Assembly: GCA_026873275.1 (NCBI GenBank)
Contig: JANTUC010000007.1
Coordinates: 248,001 to 312,000 of the forward strand
Source: Pseudopithomyces maydicus
Lineage: Eukaryota > Ascomycota > Dothideomycetes > Pleosporales > Didymosphaeriaceae
DNA length: 64,000 bases
Direction: 5' to 3'
Below, piece by piece: positions 1-13,175 of the stretch. Positions within the stretch are counted from its first letter, which is position 1. Each line of letters opens with the position of its first letter. A program made the position numbers and the translations under genes. The notes under the pieces are model-generated. The model was not told the DNA's origin. It made no database searches and saw only the letters and a program-made list of their open reading frames with translations.

Positions 1-952
1 GATCAGTATCAGATCCATTCGAGGCAATGATACGAATTTAGTTCACCCCTCCTACTCACCCCATTTGTTGTCTTATACAGCTCGATCCCACACACTTCCC
101 TCATGTATCGAGAGGAGATACATTTACGCATTGCTCCACCTCCACAAGTCCAGACACATTCGGAGATCTAGTCCATCTCCCCCCATGAAAATCGATCACA
201 GAGGATTTCAGTCCCCCTTCCACCATATGTGATTGGTTATGGTTGCTTTTCTTTAATTCCACATTCTCTTTCCATAAGTTTGAGGGTAGTTTTATTTCAG
301 ACCTTTCTTCACGTCTGCTCCACGTCCCGCATTAACTTAACCATAAAGTTCTTCAGTTGCAGTCTGGTCCTCCTCCCATGGTATTTCCAGGTATATGGGC
401 TGATTTACTTTCTTCCAGATCCATCACTTTTGTCTGTAACATTTAAGACACTCTTCCTTCGTCTTATTCTTCCAGTCAGCCTCCCACATAGTTTCCATTT
501 CGAAAAGCTCGAGTGCGCTATTCCTCACACACTCCACCTAAAAAACGAAGTACTAGATATTTAGTCCACCCCCCATAGTTCCCTTTTCTTAAAGTTTCAG
601 GGGACTCGCTCACCCGTCCTCCATATAGTCATACCAGCTTTTCTTTTTCAGACTACTACTTTTCCTCCACCTCCACATGGGACCCCGGTAGAAACAGTTT
701 TCTTTTACTCCACCACTCCACTTCCACTCGATCCCCATGAATTTTGGTAAAAGCAGTTTTCAAGCTCGCCTCCTCGCCTCCCCTCAAGAAGAGATGTTCT
801 ACTGTGTGACTTTAAAACTCCTTCACATTGAGTTTGGACGTGTCGATCTTGAAGCCCAGTCCTCCCCACATCGGGTTTTCCGTGTTTGATTTTCATTCCA
901 ACACCTCTCTCCTCTCCATGTTATATTTTGTGGTCGATTTGTTCTTGGCCAA

Positions 953-969
953 CCCCCCCCCCCCCCCCC
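953..969 (+). repeat. Poly-C tract (17 C)
   Basis: An uninterrupted run of 17 cytosines in the decayed left part of the repeat array. The exact length is unreliable in any sequencing technology. Confidence 0.85.
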
Positions 970-3900
970 TTCTCTTCCTTAAGTAAGAGGAGGTTATGCT
1001 TTCCTCGTCCACACTACCCCATAACCCCTAGAAGGGTATATTTCGGTCCGCCCTCCGCTCTCCACATTATTGTTTTTGATCATACTTTCTCACCCACCAC
1101 TCCCCGAGGCTGCATGCATTTCAAAAAAGGCTTTTTTGACACACTAATACTCCCTCTCTCCCTCCTATCCATAGCTCGTCTCTTGTTGCCGTTTTCTATT
1201 TTTTGGACCCGCATTTTGCTCAATGGCAAGCTTTTTAATCCACCCCTCCTTCACCACTCCTTCCATTCATATTTAACGCTTTGTTTTTCCGTGCTCTCAA
1301 CCCCATGCATCATGCAGCAAAGCCTTTTAATCCACCCCCATGATCCCGATCTCAGTCAATTTCACTGTTCCCCCAGCCCTACCCTCTCCTTCCTCCCCCG
1401 GCCTTTTCCAATCCATATGGATTATAGGAAACTGTATTGCACATTTCAATCCACCATGCGTACCTCTTCCATGTCTTTACGACCCCAAAGACTTTTTCTT
1501 GGGAGATTTGAATCCTCCCCAAACCAGCTCACGCATGGTGCCCGAGCAGTGACAGTTCAGTCCACCATACGTAGGTAGTGTAGATTTTTACGACTCCAAT
1601 GGTTCTTTCTTCGAGAATTTTGGTCCTTTTCCACGCAGCGCGCGCATTGACTTCCGAGTGAGAAAGTTCAAACACCCTCTTCCATGGCCTGCTGCAGTGT
1701 AATTCCATTACACCCCTGAGCCACGCAACCCGCATTACTCCTCCCAAGTCGTTTTTTCAAACCCGCTCTCCCTCCCCATCCCCATCGATTTTTATCGGGA
1801 AATTTTATTCTTTTTCAACCCACGCGACCCACATAATCCACATAAGCCTTCCACTTCGAACCTGCTCCACCTCTTCCATGAAAGCTTTCGTTGAAATTTT
1901 TAATATTACCCCCAACCAGTTTACGCATGGATTATCCGCGTGAAAGTTCGAACGCGCCCCCTCCTCATCGACTTTTCATTCTTGGAATTTTAGTTTGCCC
2001 CAGTCCAAACCACGCCACCAATTCCACGTACACAATAGGAAGGTACATTTTCTTCCCCTGTTTTTCTTTCTCTTTCTCCGCGGCAGCGAGGCCGAAACTA
2101 GCGTAGAACATAAAAAGCCACAATTTCCGTTTATTATCATCGTCATTGTTTGAGATGACTTCACCTCTCGGCATCGCTCGCACATTTATTTGCTCGCACA
2201 TGATGCCTCATTGCACTCGTTTTGGTCCAATCAGATGCCTGTTGATCTCCCGATTTGTACTGCTTTATTCTCAATTCGGTTGTTTTCCTCATCCAGCTGT
2301 AAGCGTAGAGGAAAGACTGCACACATTCCTTGTATTTCCGGTTGTTTTCTGTTCCGACGGTAGAAGGGGCTGAGGATGAGGAATGTGGAGTGTACAGAAT
2401 CCACCCCAATGAGCGTAGCAGAAAGAAATTTTCCATTCCACTAATTCACTCCGGATAATTTCATTTCTCTGCCCCATGCCACACATGTGATTTTTCTGGT
2501 GCTAATACAATCGCATCTTTTCACCGATCAACCAGCGGCCTTCCCATTTATCGGTTTCAGATTTGGATTTAGATTTACTTTCCCCTCGACTAGAAAGCAC
2601 GAAACATGAAAAAGGACTGCCATATTTCTCGTCTGCCTTTTTTATTTTAACGGCGAAAGAAGGTGTAAGAATGAGAAGTGTGGAGTATGGGGTATGTAGA
2701 TTCCACCCACATGCACATGGTGAGATGCGATTTTCCATTCCACTTATCGACCCTGGACTATCCCACCTCCACCTATCTGCTTGCTTCACGCCACACATCA
2801 GCTTGATGTGGTTATGATTTCAATTTCGTCCATGTGAATTTTTAATCAGCTGCTTTTTCATTCTGGATCTTGCTCTTGATTTTCCTCTCCCATCATACAG
2901 GCGGGAAACATAGAAGAAGACTGCACACATATGTCGTTTCCCAGTCTTTTGTTTCAAGAGCGGAAGAAGGCGAGGATGAGTAGTTTACAACTCTTGAATT
3001 TTCACTCCGTTCATCTTTGATTGTTTTACCTCTCAGCTTCACACCGGACATGTAAATTGTTTGCCACCATTTCTTCCGCAGCATTTCCTGCAATCAGCCA
3101 CCTTTTCATTTCGTCCATGATTCCTAGTTCTTCTTCTTTTGACAGGGAAGCGAAACAATGTGAATAAAGCGCATCGATCTCGTGTATTTCAGTTTTGTTT
3201 TGTGGCCTCAACGGCGGCATCCATTGGATCTTCGTATTCTTCAATGACGGGCAGACCATTGCGCAGGACAAAACCGATTTTGTTTCATCGCGACATTGCG
3301 TTCGTTAGGTTGTGTGGAGAGTGGAATAAAATTTCCATGATATCATCGATGAGTGTTCTTGTTCCCTCTATCTGCTTTGTGCTGCATATGAAATCTCGTC
3401 CAGCTTTCTTTCCCATTAACAAGCCTGTCGTTTTCTCACCTCCTAGTTTTTACTGCTTTATTTTTCGGTTTCGTCTTTGGTTCTTTTGGGCCAGCAGGCA
3501 GGAGGCAAGCATGGAATTGGACTGCATCCATCTTATATATTTTAGAGTTTCCTACGTTTGAACGGCGGAAGGGGCAGAACATGAAAGTGTGAAAGGTGAA
3601 TTAAACTTCCCATGGAAGTTTTTTATGGTTTTATTATTCCACCTCCCCTCTCCACTCCATATAGGGGCGTTTTGTTGAATTGTTTTCTTGGACCAGTAAG
3701 TAGGCAATAAACATAGCAGTATCCTGCACACATTTATTGATCCGGTTTTGTTTTTTTTTAAGGGCTGAAGAAACTGAGCATGATGAAAATAGCGGGCCAA
3801 TCAATTTCTCCATGGAAACCAGCTGCGCATTTGTTATTCCACCATTCTGCTCCACGCTGCACATAGAAAAACATTGTTTCTTTTTCTCAACCAGCCGCCC

Positions 3901-6900
3901 TCCTCTTCACCGACTTGTACTGCTTTTTAGTTCAAGGTTTTGTTTTACTTTTCTTCGACCAACAAGTAAGCCAGAGACATGAGAAAAGACTACGCATGCA
4001 GTTGTGCGAGTGGTTTTTCTAATTTCCGATTTCAAATGCGGAAGGAGCTGAGCATCATGACTGTAGAGGTCGGATCGAACTTTCCATGCAATTCTTTCAT
4101 ATGTTTTATTATTCCGCTTCTCTGCGTCACGCTGCACATGTGGTGCTTAGCCTATCTTTTTTTCTAAACAGCCAGCGGCCTCCCCATTTCCCGACTTGTA
4201 CTGCCTTTCGGTTCTGGTTTTGGTTTTTAGGTTTCTCGACCAGGAAGCAGGCAGGCAGAGAGGCAGGAACGATACCGATATCCTGTAGAGGTATCTCGTT
4301 CCCCGGTTTTTATCTCAACGTCGAAAGACGCCGAGCACCATTACTGTGGAAGGCGGATCGAATTTCCCATGGCAGCGTCTACGAGAACTGTTATCCCACC
4401 CCCACCTCTCCGGCTCCCCACCTTCCCACGTCGCACATGTGTCTCGTCTTTGGGCAGTTTAATCGCACTTTTTCATCAATCAGGCTGCCGTCTTCTCATT
4501 TCCTGGCGTATACTGCTTTAGTCTTGGTTTTGGTTTTAGAAACACGTTTCCTCGACCCTGAGACAGGGAAGGAGGGGAACATGGATGATGACTGCACATC
4601 ATTTGGTTGACCGTCTGTTATTTTAAAACCCTCAAGGGAAGTGAGGATGGGACATGTGGAATTCGAAATTTAAATTGTGGAGCAAAACTTGTCCCAGCAG
4701 GCAGGCGGGCAGGAAACATCGACGATGACTCCATGAGCTTTTTATTTAACCGTGCTTTGTTTGTAACCCTCAAAGGAGTTGAGAATGGAGCATATGAAGT
4801 ATGGGGTTGAATTTGTGGAGTAAGCTCTCTTCCAGCAGGCAGGCAGATGACCAAGAAGCATAGAAGCGGACAATACATTATTCTCTCCTTATATTGTTTT
4901 GTTTTAAAGACCTCGAGGGAGGTGAGGATGGGGCATGTGGAATTCGGAATTTAGATGGTTAAACAAGTTCTTCCCTAGCAGACAAGCAGACAGTCAGGAA
5001 ACATGGAACAAGACTGTATTTGTCTCATGCATCTTTGGTTTTGAGGTTTTTTCTTTGTTTCCAACCCTCTCAAGTGAGGATAGGGCATAGAAGGTAGAGG
5101 ACGTGAATTTTCGAGTAAGCCATTTCCAGGAGGTAGGTGAAGTATAGAAGAAGACTGCATGGTCCTTTTGTGTAAGTCTTTTGTTTCAAAAACCTCAGAA
5201 GTGAGGATGGGGCACGAACACAATAATGTGTACGTTTTGGAGTAAGCCCTCTCCCAGCAGAGACACAGGAAGCGTGGGAGAAGCCTGCACACATTTCTCG
5301 TTATCTTCTAGCCTCTGTTTTTTGTTTCAAGCACCTCGAAAAAAATACGTGGAGTGGAATACGAGATAGAGGAAGTCCTTTTCCAACACGCAGGCGGGCA
5401 AGAAGAATATGATAAGACTGCCAGGTTTTTTGCGAATCTTTTTTCTTTTTGAGCAGCTCAAGAAAATGTGTGGATTGTGAGGGGGCAGTGGAATGAGTCC
5501 TTTTTCCTAGCAGGCAGGCAGGCAGGAAACATGGATAAAGACCGCACATGTCTCTTTTTCTTTAAGGCTCTTTAATTCCAAGGATCTTGATAGAGATGCA
5601 AGAAGGGAAGTAGAGTGAGTCCTCGACCAGTAGACAGACACGCACAAAACATGGGTAAAGACCGCACATAATCCATTCCCCTGGGGCTTTTCTGTTCCAA
5701 GCACCTTGGCAGAATAGTGAGAAGGTAATTAGAGTAAGTCCTCTCCCAGCAGACGGGGAACATAAGCAGTATGACACTCCACTGCTTATTTTCCATGCTT
5801 TCTGCTCTTTGATTCCTTTGTTGCTACCGGCTCGAAGAAAATGTGAGGAGATGGGTGGAGTTTGTGTGAAGTGTGGAGTGAAGGAGAACAAGTCCTGTTC
5901 CAGCAGGCAGACAGACAGGGCATGATTGTTTGAAGACACCTCTTGTTTTTCTCTTCTTTTTATTCCAAGCCCCTCCATGGAATTATGAACAGGAAAGTAG
6001 AATTAGTCGTCTCCCAGCGGGTAAGCAAGAACCATAGGTAAAGACCGCACATAAGTTTTTCTTTTCGTGCTTTCTTGTTCCAAGCGCCTCAAGGAAGTGT
6101 TTAGAGTCCAGGAGATTAGAATAAGTCCTCTCCCAACAGGTAGGCGGAAACCATGTGTAAAAACTGCACGCATTTCTCCTTATTTAGCTTTTTTTTAAGC
6201 CCCCAAGGAAACATATGGAGTAGGGTACACATCGTCTCCCAGCAATTAAGCAGACAAAAGACATAGGTAAAAACTGCACATGATTTTTTCTCCTGTAAAT
6301 TATTTTGTTCCAAGCACATAAAGGAAATATGTGGAGGCTAGTGAGTAATCTCCCAGTAAGCAGATAGACTGGAGGCATGGACGAAGACGCACATGGTCGA
6401 CGTATTGTAAGACTTTGTTTAAAATCGCAGAAGGAGGTGCGGAGAAAATTGAGTCCTCTCCTAGCCGGCAGGAAACATGGTACGACCGCACGTGGTTTTT
6501 AACTTTTGCAGTTTTTTTTTGCTCAAAACACCTCGAAGTAAAAGTGTGGAGTGTGGTATATGAGTCATCTCCAAGCAAACAAACAAGTACGCAAAAAGCA
6601 TGGATGAATGCCGCACATCGTTTTGTTTTGCATGTGCATTTGATTTTAACGGCCAAGAAGGCGTGTGTGGAGTAAGGTCCTTTCCTAGCAGGCAGACAGA
6701 CAGGAGAATACAGTGCGTGCCCTCCACCAGGCAAGAAGCATGGGAGAAGACTGCTCATATCTCTTATCTTGGTCATGTTTTGTCCCAAGTTCCTCAAACG
6801 AAGTGCAATAAGCGGCGTGAAGTGTGAAATAGAGCAGAGTAAACTGTGTCCTTCTCCCAGCATGCGGTCACCCAAAATGACGGTTCTTTTCCACACACAC

Positions 6901-8068
6901 ACCCACTCCATCTTTCTCAATCTCTGCTTCTTTCAAGCACCTCAAAAAGTGTGCATTGGAATAGAGTGCGTCCTTTCTAGCAGGCAGACAGCCAGGAAGA
7001 CAGGCAAGCAAGCAGGCCGGAACCATAACCGGAAATAGGGCACATTTTCCACACACTCCATATCCTCCGTTCCTGTCTTGTTTTTGAAAAAAGTGACAGC
7101 TGATTATACACTCCATCAATCTCTTCTCTCGGCTTTTTTAACCCCCGAAGAAATGTGAGCAGTGGAGTTGAATGCGTCTTCTTCCAGCGCGCAGGCAGAA
7201 ACCATAGCTGAAACTGCATTTGGTGTTGATTGGAGTTCTTTATTTCAAATCGCAGAAGGAGGTGTGGAGTAGAGTAGAGTGTATCCGCCCCCTCCCCCTA
7301 CCGAACAACAAGGGAGGCAAGCATCGATTTCTGGTGCACGCTCTCTCCATTAGGTAAATCATGAATGAAAACTGCACATGTGTTGTCAATTAGTTCTTTT
7401 TTTTTCAAATCGCAAAAGAAGGTGTGAAGTAAAATAAGTCCTTCTCCACTCCATAAGTCCTGTTATTACGGTTTTTGTTCCAAACACCTCGAAAGAAGCG
7501 AAGAGTGCAGTAGATCCTCCCACACCAAACAGGGAAGCAAGCATAGTCCTTGATCCCAAGACCTTTTTACACACTCCATTACTTCGTTTTCGTTGAATTT
7601 GTTTCTTTTTCCAAGCACCTCAGAGTATATGTCGGGAGGAGATTGTTGATTGGAGTAGAGCAAGGTGTGTCCTTCTCCCACCAACTAGGAAACCAAACAT
7701 GTGTGAAGATAGTGATTTTTTCCATACACTCCACTCCATAAGGCCATCTCTTGCTGTTTTGTTTTAAATACCCTTGTAGGAATTTTGAAACATAGATAAA
7801 CACCGCACATGTATTTTATCCTTCCTGCTTTTATATCACATGCACCTCGAAAGAAGTGAAGAGTGCAGTACATCCTCTCCCACCAACCAAGCAGACAAGC
7901 AGGGGAAATAAGCAAAAAGCCGGATAGGTTCTCATACACTCCATATTTCTTGTTTTTGTTTTTGCGGTTCATTTTAAAACCCCTCAACTGGTAAAACAAG
8001 GAAGAACAAGACTGCACATAGTGTCAGCTGTCGAAGATTTTGTTTTCTGTTTTCTGTTCCCTAGGAGT

Positions 8069-8600
8069 TTTAAGGACGAGAGGATATGTGTGTGGAGTGT
8101 GGAGTAAACTGCGTCCTTTTCCCGCCGAACAAGACGCCAAGCATGGGTGAAACTTCGAGTCGATTTTTTACACTACATATCTTTTTCTGTGGGTTGTTTT
8201 AAAGAACCCAAAAATATAATACGAGGAAGAAGACTGCATATGGATCTCTTCTGTCGATTCTTCAATTTTGAATCCTGTTTTAAGGACGAGAGGATATGTG
8301 TGTGAAGTGTAGAGTAAACTGCATCCCTCCACCGAACAGGAAACCAAACATGGAAAGGCTGAATAACTGTTTTCACACACTCCATGATTGATTTTCACCC
8401 TTCTTTTGAACCCCCCTAAAGATACGAAGCCAAAAAGAACCCTGCAAATGGCTGTTTTCTTTCCATCCCTGAATTGCAAACCCTGTTTTAAGGCGGAGAG
8501 GATATGTGTGTGGAGTGTGGAGTAAACTGCACCCCCCACTGGACAGGAAACCAAACATGAAGAGGTTGTAACGGTTATTTTCACACACTCCATGATTGGT
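8069..8600. repeat. Higher-order ~206-bp tandem repeat (3 copies)
   Basis: Inside the larger array, the block starting TTTTAAGGACGAGAGGATAT recurs at about 8071 and 8278, and again near 8484 with a slightly changed start. Each copy is followed by GTGTGGAGTGTGGAGTAAAC, a GAACAGGAAACCAAACAT-like block and TTTTCACACACTCCATGATT. A related pair with the same spacing lies at about 8883 and 9088 (CATTCGTCAATATTGAAGGA). These copies are much more alike than the rest of the array, so this part was amplified most recently. Confidence 0.8.
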
Positions 8601-10720
8601 TTTTCAGGACATGTCAGAAGCAGACTGCGGAGTAGAGTGGATTGAAATGTATCCCTCCCACGATAAGCAAGTAGGTGAGCAAGAGAGAGACATGGACGAA
8701 ATTAGAGGATACTTTTTACACACTCCATGCCCCTTCTTGGCGGTTTTTTTCAAGAACCCCAAGGGAATGCGAAGCCAGGAAGAAGACCGCACACATTGCC
8801 ACGGGGACTGCTGTATTTCAAACCGCAGAAAGAGGTGCAGAGTAGAGTAGAGTTTATCTTTTCCCAGCGCGCAGAAAGCAAGCATTCGTCAATATTGAAG
8901 GAGTTTTCTTCACACACTCCATATGCGTATTTCGTGTGGTTTTTGTTTTAAACACCCTAAGGGAATGCGAAGCCAGGAAGAAGACCGCACATGTGCTGAA
9001 GTGGATCTTGATATTTTAAACCGCGAAAGGAGGTGTGGAGTAAAGTAGAGCAGAGTCCGTCTTCTCCCAGCGCGCAGGGAAGGAAGCATTCGTCAATATT
9101 GGAGGAGTTTTCTTTACGCACTCCATAGCTCCTTTACTCGTTTTGTTTTAAACACTCCAAGGGAATGTAAAGCATGGATAAATACCGCACATGTATTCGG
9201 TTGCTCTGTATCTTGTTTAAAATCGCAGAAGGAGGTGTGGCCATCGGGCGGGAACCATGGATGTAAACTGCATATTCGCTGTTGAATAGACATTTTTGTT
9301 TTACGTCGCAGGAGGTGTGGAGTAAACCGTATTCCCCCCACCGAACAGGAAACCAAACATAGTTTCAAGTTCGAATGTTTTTCTTCACACACTCCATAAG
9401 TCTTATTTTCGGTTTTTTTTTAAGCACCTCGATGGGAATGCGGAGCAAGGAGGAAGACCGCACATAGTTCCTGATAGGGTCCTTTTGTTGACACCTGGAA
9501 AGAAGCGAAGAGTGCAGTATACACTCCACGCCACCCAGGAAACAAGCATGAACCGGGATCAGGATGATTTTTCCATATGCGCCATAGCTCTTGTTTTTAG
9601 AAATTGTTTCAAGCACCTCGATGAGAACGTAAAGCATGGATAAAGACCGCACATAAATCGGAGTTAATTTCTTTTGTTTCGAACCGCAGAAAAAGATGTG
9701 GCCATCAGGCTGGAGCCACGGAGGAAGGCTGCATACCGACTCTTGTTTATCCTTTTATTAACACCTGGAAAGAAGCGAAGAGTGCACTACACCCTCCCCA
9801 CCAACCAGGAACCAGCATCGATCGATGCTTTGATTGTTTTTCTTCACACACACTCCATGGATCTTGCTTTTGTCGTTTATTCCAAACACCCCAATGAAAA
9901 CATGAAGCATGGATAGATCGCACATATATGGTTTATGTACGACTTTTTGTTTCAACCCGCAGAAGGTGTGGCCATCGGACGCGGGAACCATGGATAAAAA
10001 CCGCACATAAATTATTGATGGGACTTTTTTTAAACCCGTAGAAAGAGGCGTGGCCATCAGAGGGGAGAACCATGGATTGAAGACCGCATATATCTCTTTC
10101 TTCCCCGGGCTCTTGTATTTCAACCCGCAGAAGAGGCGCGCCCATCAGGCTAGAACCATGGATTGAAAACCGCACATGCATTATCGATCGGGCTATTTGT
10201 TTTAAACCGCAGAAAGAGTTGTGGAGTAAAACGCAAGCACGCCCGCAGGAGACATGGACCGGGGACACAGTCGTTCTTTCATCCACCCCATAGGTCTCGT
10301 TCTTCCCCTTTTCAAGCACCCCGAGGGCATGGATGTGAAGCATGGATAAAGACCGCACATACGCTTTGATTTTGGGTCTTTTTATGTCAGTCTCTTCATG
10401 TCTGCTTTCGGCTTTCGATTTTCGGCTTTCGATTCTAGAGGCGGGAGGATGCATGCGTGCGGAGTACAGTAAACTACATCTTCTCCCACCAAGCACGCCC
10501 ACAGGAGACATCATCCAGAATGGCGATTTTCTTTTAGACACTCCACATTCGTCCTCCCTTCATTTCTTTAATTAAACCCCCGAGCGGAGGGATGATGGAT
10601 GCAAAGCACGGCTCAAGACCACCCATCGGTTTCTCGTTCTGTATTTTTCATTCTCGGGTTCTGCTTTGATTTTCGATTTTAAACACCCGAGAGGATGAGG
10701 AACAAGGGAGAAGAGGAAGA

Positions 10721-11782
10721 GTTTACATCAGTTGGGCTTTGAGGTATTTTAGTCCTCTTTTCTGGTTTCCATCGTCTGGCTTCGGTCCCGATTTTAAGGG
10801 TGGGAGAATGTGTGAAGTGTGAGGTGAGAAGGAGAAGAGGATGGGGAGAATTGGGGGTTTATATATGGGGTTGTTCGTCTGATGTTGTGGTGATTTTGCT
10901 GCGTTCATCGCGGTGATGGGCGAAAGGTGGGAGACTAACTGGACTTGATGGACTTGATGGTTGGTCATGGTTATCATCGGCATCATCAGCATCAGCATCA
11001 CCAACATCACTACACACACAAGCAAAGCCGAAGAAAAATGCACATTACCCTCCCATTCGTCTACAAGCCCATCACAAAAGCTACCTCTCCTCTCTTCTCT
11101 TCTCACCACCACCCCCTTCACTCCTTCATCCTTCCCCACCACCACCCCCCTTCGCTCTTTCCCCCCAATCCATAACAAACAATGCACCCAACCATCCCCA
11201 CGACGCCCGTCTATATATAAAAGCCATCGCTCCAGCATAGTCTCAAACCCAGACAGACAGACAGACAGACAGACAGAGCACACTTGAACCGAACCAAGCA
11301 ACCAAGCCAGTCTTTTGAACAAAGAAGAAGAAGAAGAAAAAAAAACATAGTGTTTCAGAGGATGGGAACCGGGCTAAAGTAAAAGTAAAGTAATGGAGAA
11401 TGGGACATCTCCCATGCAAAAGGACGAAATGAGGAGGAGGGGGCAAAAACCTGCCCCGTCGCAAGAAACCGTTCATGATGATCGTCCGTTCGCCTGTTCG
11501 TGGTGAAGTGTGCATGCGCGTGTGTACCATGGCGTGGAATCGCGTCGAGGGGTGGAGAGAATCCGCTTCGAATGCTACGCCACGCCATTACGAGCGCTCT
11601 GCTTGCTTGCTTGCTTGCTTGCTTCTCACTCACTCACACACACGGCGCCTCATCTCCCCACCCAACCATTTATCCATCTACCCACCCATCATCCAAACCC
11701 CATACATAGCCGTCATGAAATTCATAACCACGTCACGTCACGTCACGTCACGCTGCATCGCACTCTACAAGCCGGCGCGGGC
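10721..11782. other. Intergenic, simple-repeat-rich
   Basis: Between the repeat array and the DnaJ stop codon. It holds CATCA/CAACATCAC-type repeats (about 10970-11010), CACC-rich DNA, an (ACAG)n run at 11251-11275, a (CTTG)n run at 11601-11624 and a (CACGT)n run at 11729-11752. The last lies just downstream of the DnaJ stop, probably in its 3' UTR. No gene recognised. Confidence 0.7.
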
Positions 11783-13175
11783 TTACTGCGACGCGCACTG
11801 GACGCGCTCGGCGCCGGGATGCATGTCGTCGTCGTCGTCCTCCATGCTTGCGCCGCCGCGAGCGCGGCCGCTCTCGCGTGTGGGATCGACGGCCTCGAGG
11901 GTGAAGTCGTCGACCATTGCGTCTGTCGGGGGCGCGGCGGCCGAGGCTGTGCGGGGCGGGAGTACGGATTCCAGGGCCTTGATCTGCTCCTCTGTGAGGG
12001 CGGCGCCGTCTTCGCCGCCGAGGCGCTCGGGGAACTTGACGTCGAATTGGATGTACAGGTTTCCGTAGTCGTGGTGGCGGTATGAGGGCATGCCTTGGCC
12101 GCGGATGACCTTGACCTCGCCTGGATGGTGTTAGTTTTTTTTTGCTTGTTTATATATGTGGGGTGGGAGAAGGGGTGGGTTACGTACCAGGGCTGATGCA
12201 CTCGCCGGGGATGATGTCGACGGTTAACCACCGGTCGTCGAGGTGCTCAATGTGGATCTTACCACCCGCAAGAGCGGTAAGCAGGTCGATCTCAGCGTGG
12301 TAGAATAGGTCGTCGTCCTTGCGTTGGAATCGGGGGTGGGGCTTCTGCTCGATCTCGAACACGACGTCTCCGGGCTCGACGCCAGGCAGCTGGTCGCCTT
12401 CGCCGCGGAACTCGATTCGGTGGCCAGACTTGACGCCGCGGTCGACGTGGACGTGGAGGACCTTTCGCTCGATGATGGTCTTCTTTCCGTTGCACTGCTT
12501 GCATCGGTCGCGGTCACGGATGATCTCTCCCTCGCCCTGGCAGTCGGGGCAGACGGTCTGGAACCGCTGGATCATCGGGCCCATCTGGCGCATCATGTGC
12601 TTCATACCGCGGCCATCGCAGCCAGCGCACTTCTTGACAGCACCCTCCTTTCCGCCACGGCCATCGCACTTGGGACAGATGACGGACTTTTGCAGGGCGA
12701 GCTTCGAAACCTTGCCCTTGTAGATGTCCTCAAGCGAAACCTTGTGGACGTGGGAGATTGTGCGTGCCTTCTTCGGGCCCTGCTCGCGCATGCCTCCGCC
12801 GAACATGCCGCCGAATGGACCGCCGCCGCCGCCAAAGAATTGCGCAAAGAGATCCTCTGCTGCCATGCCGCCTCCGCCGCCACCCTGCTCAAGGCCTTCC
12901 TCGCCATACTGGTCGTATAATTGTCGCTTCTCGGGATCGGACAGGACTTCGTACGCATGTGAGAGGTCTTTGAACTTTTCCGCAGCGTCGGGGTTGTGTG
13001 CGTTCTTGTCTGCGCCATTGCGTTAACATTTCTGCGGTGATTTGTGGCGGGGCCGTGAGAGCAACGTACCAGGGTGATGCTTCAAGGCGCCCTTCTTGTA
13101 GGCCGACTTGAGCTGTGCCTCGGTGGCATCGGGCGACACGCCGAGGATGTCGTAGAACTTCTGGTCCTTGACCAT
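11783..13175 (-). CDS. YDJ1: DnaJ-type Hsp40 co-chaperone (Ydj1/Mas5-like), farnesylated type I
   Basis: Three exons: 13175-13070, 13009-12188 and 12120-11783, giving 421 residues. The J domain starts MVKDQKFYDILGVSPDATEA and has the HPD motif at 34-36; the first intron splits the Asp codon. A Gly/Phe-rich linker (GGGGGPFGGMFGGG) follows, then the cysteine-rich zinc region with four CxxC motifs (CPKC, CAGC, CPDC, CKQC), the C-terminal substrate-binding domain and an acidic tail. The protein ends in the CAAX box CASQ, the same four residues as yeast Ydj1, so it is probably farnesylated and tethered to ER and mitochondrial outer surfaces. The known family role is to deliver unfolded clients to cytosolic Hsp70 and stimulate its ATPase, including for mitochondrial import. 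Splice sites keep the frame throughout and domain order is canonical. Confidence 0.95.

Larger units (their letters stand above)
1..10720. repeat. Long degenerate tandem-repeat array
   Basis: About 10.7 kb built from the same few short blocks in the same order, with no convincing gene. On the plus strand a unit reads roughly: a TCCCAGCAGGCAGGAAACA block, then ATGGATAAAGACCGCACAT, a T-rich stretch ending in TTTCAAGCACCTCGAA, a GTGTGGAGTAGAGT block, and in many units CACACACTCCAT. The GACTGCACAT/GACCGCACAT core recurs near 2314, 2616, 2919, 3517, 4591, 5152, 5546, 5662, 6042, 6163, 6268, 6609, 8235, 8780, 8985, 9450, 9642, 9998, 10163 and 10340. Spacing drifts from about 300 bases (2.3-2.9 kb) to 100-145 (4.6-6.8 kb), about 205 (8.0-9.1 kb) and 80-190 (9.1-10.7 kb). 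The first 2 kb is the most decayed and is pyrimidine-rich. Many short frames exist on both strands, but they shift frame from unit to unit and share no stable product. Function unknown; it could be a satellite or subtelomeric array, or a repetitive non-coding transcript. Confidence 0.85.

Noticed and set aside
1..10720. CRISPR array, rDNA or telomeric-helicase repeats as explanation of the left array
   Set aside because: CRISPR arrays are not expected in a fungal nucleus and the spacers here are themselves repeated. No rRNA-like sequence, telomere hexamers or helicase motifs are seen.
12324..12920. Plus-strand frame of 198 codons opposite the DnaJ gene
   Set aside because: Shadow of the zinc-finger exon, with no recognisable product.
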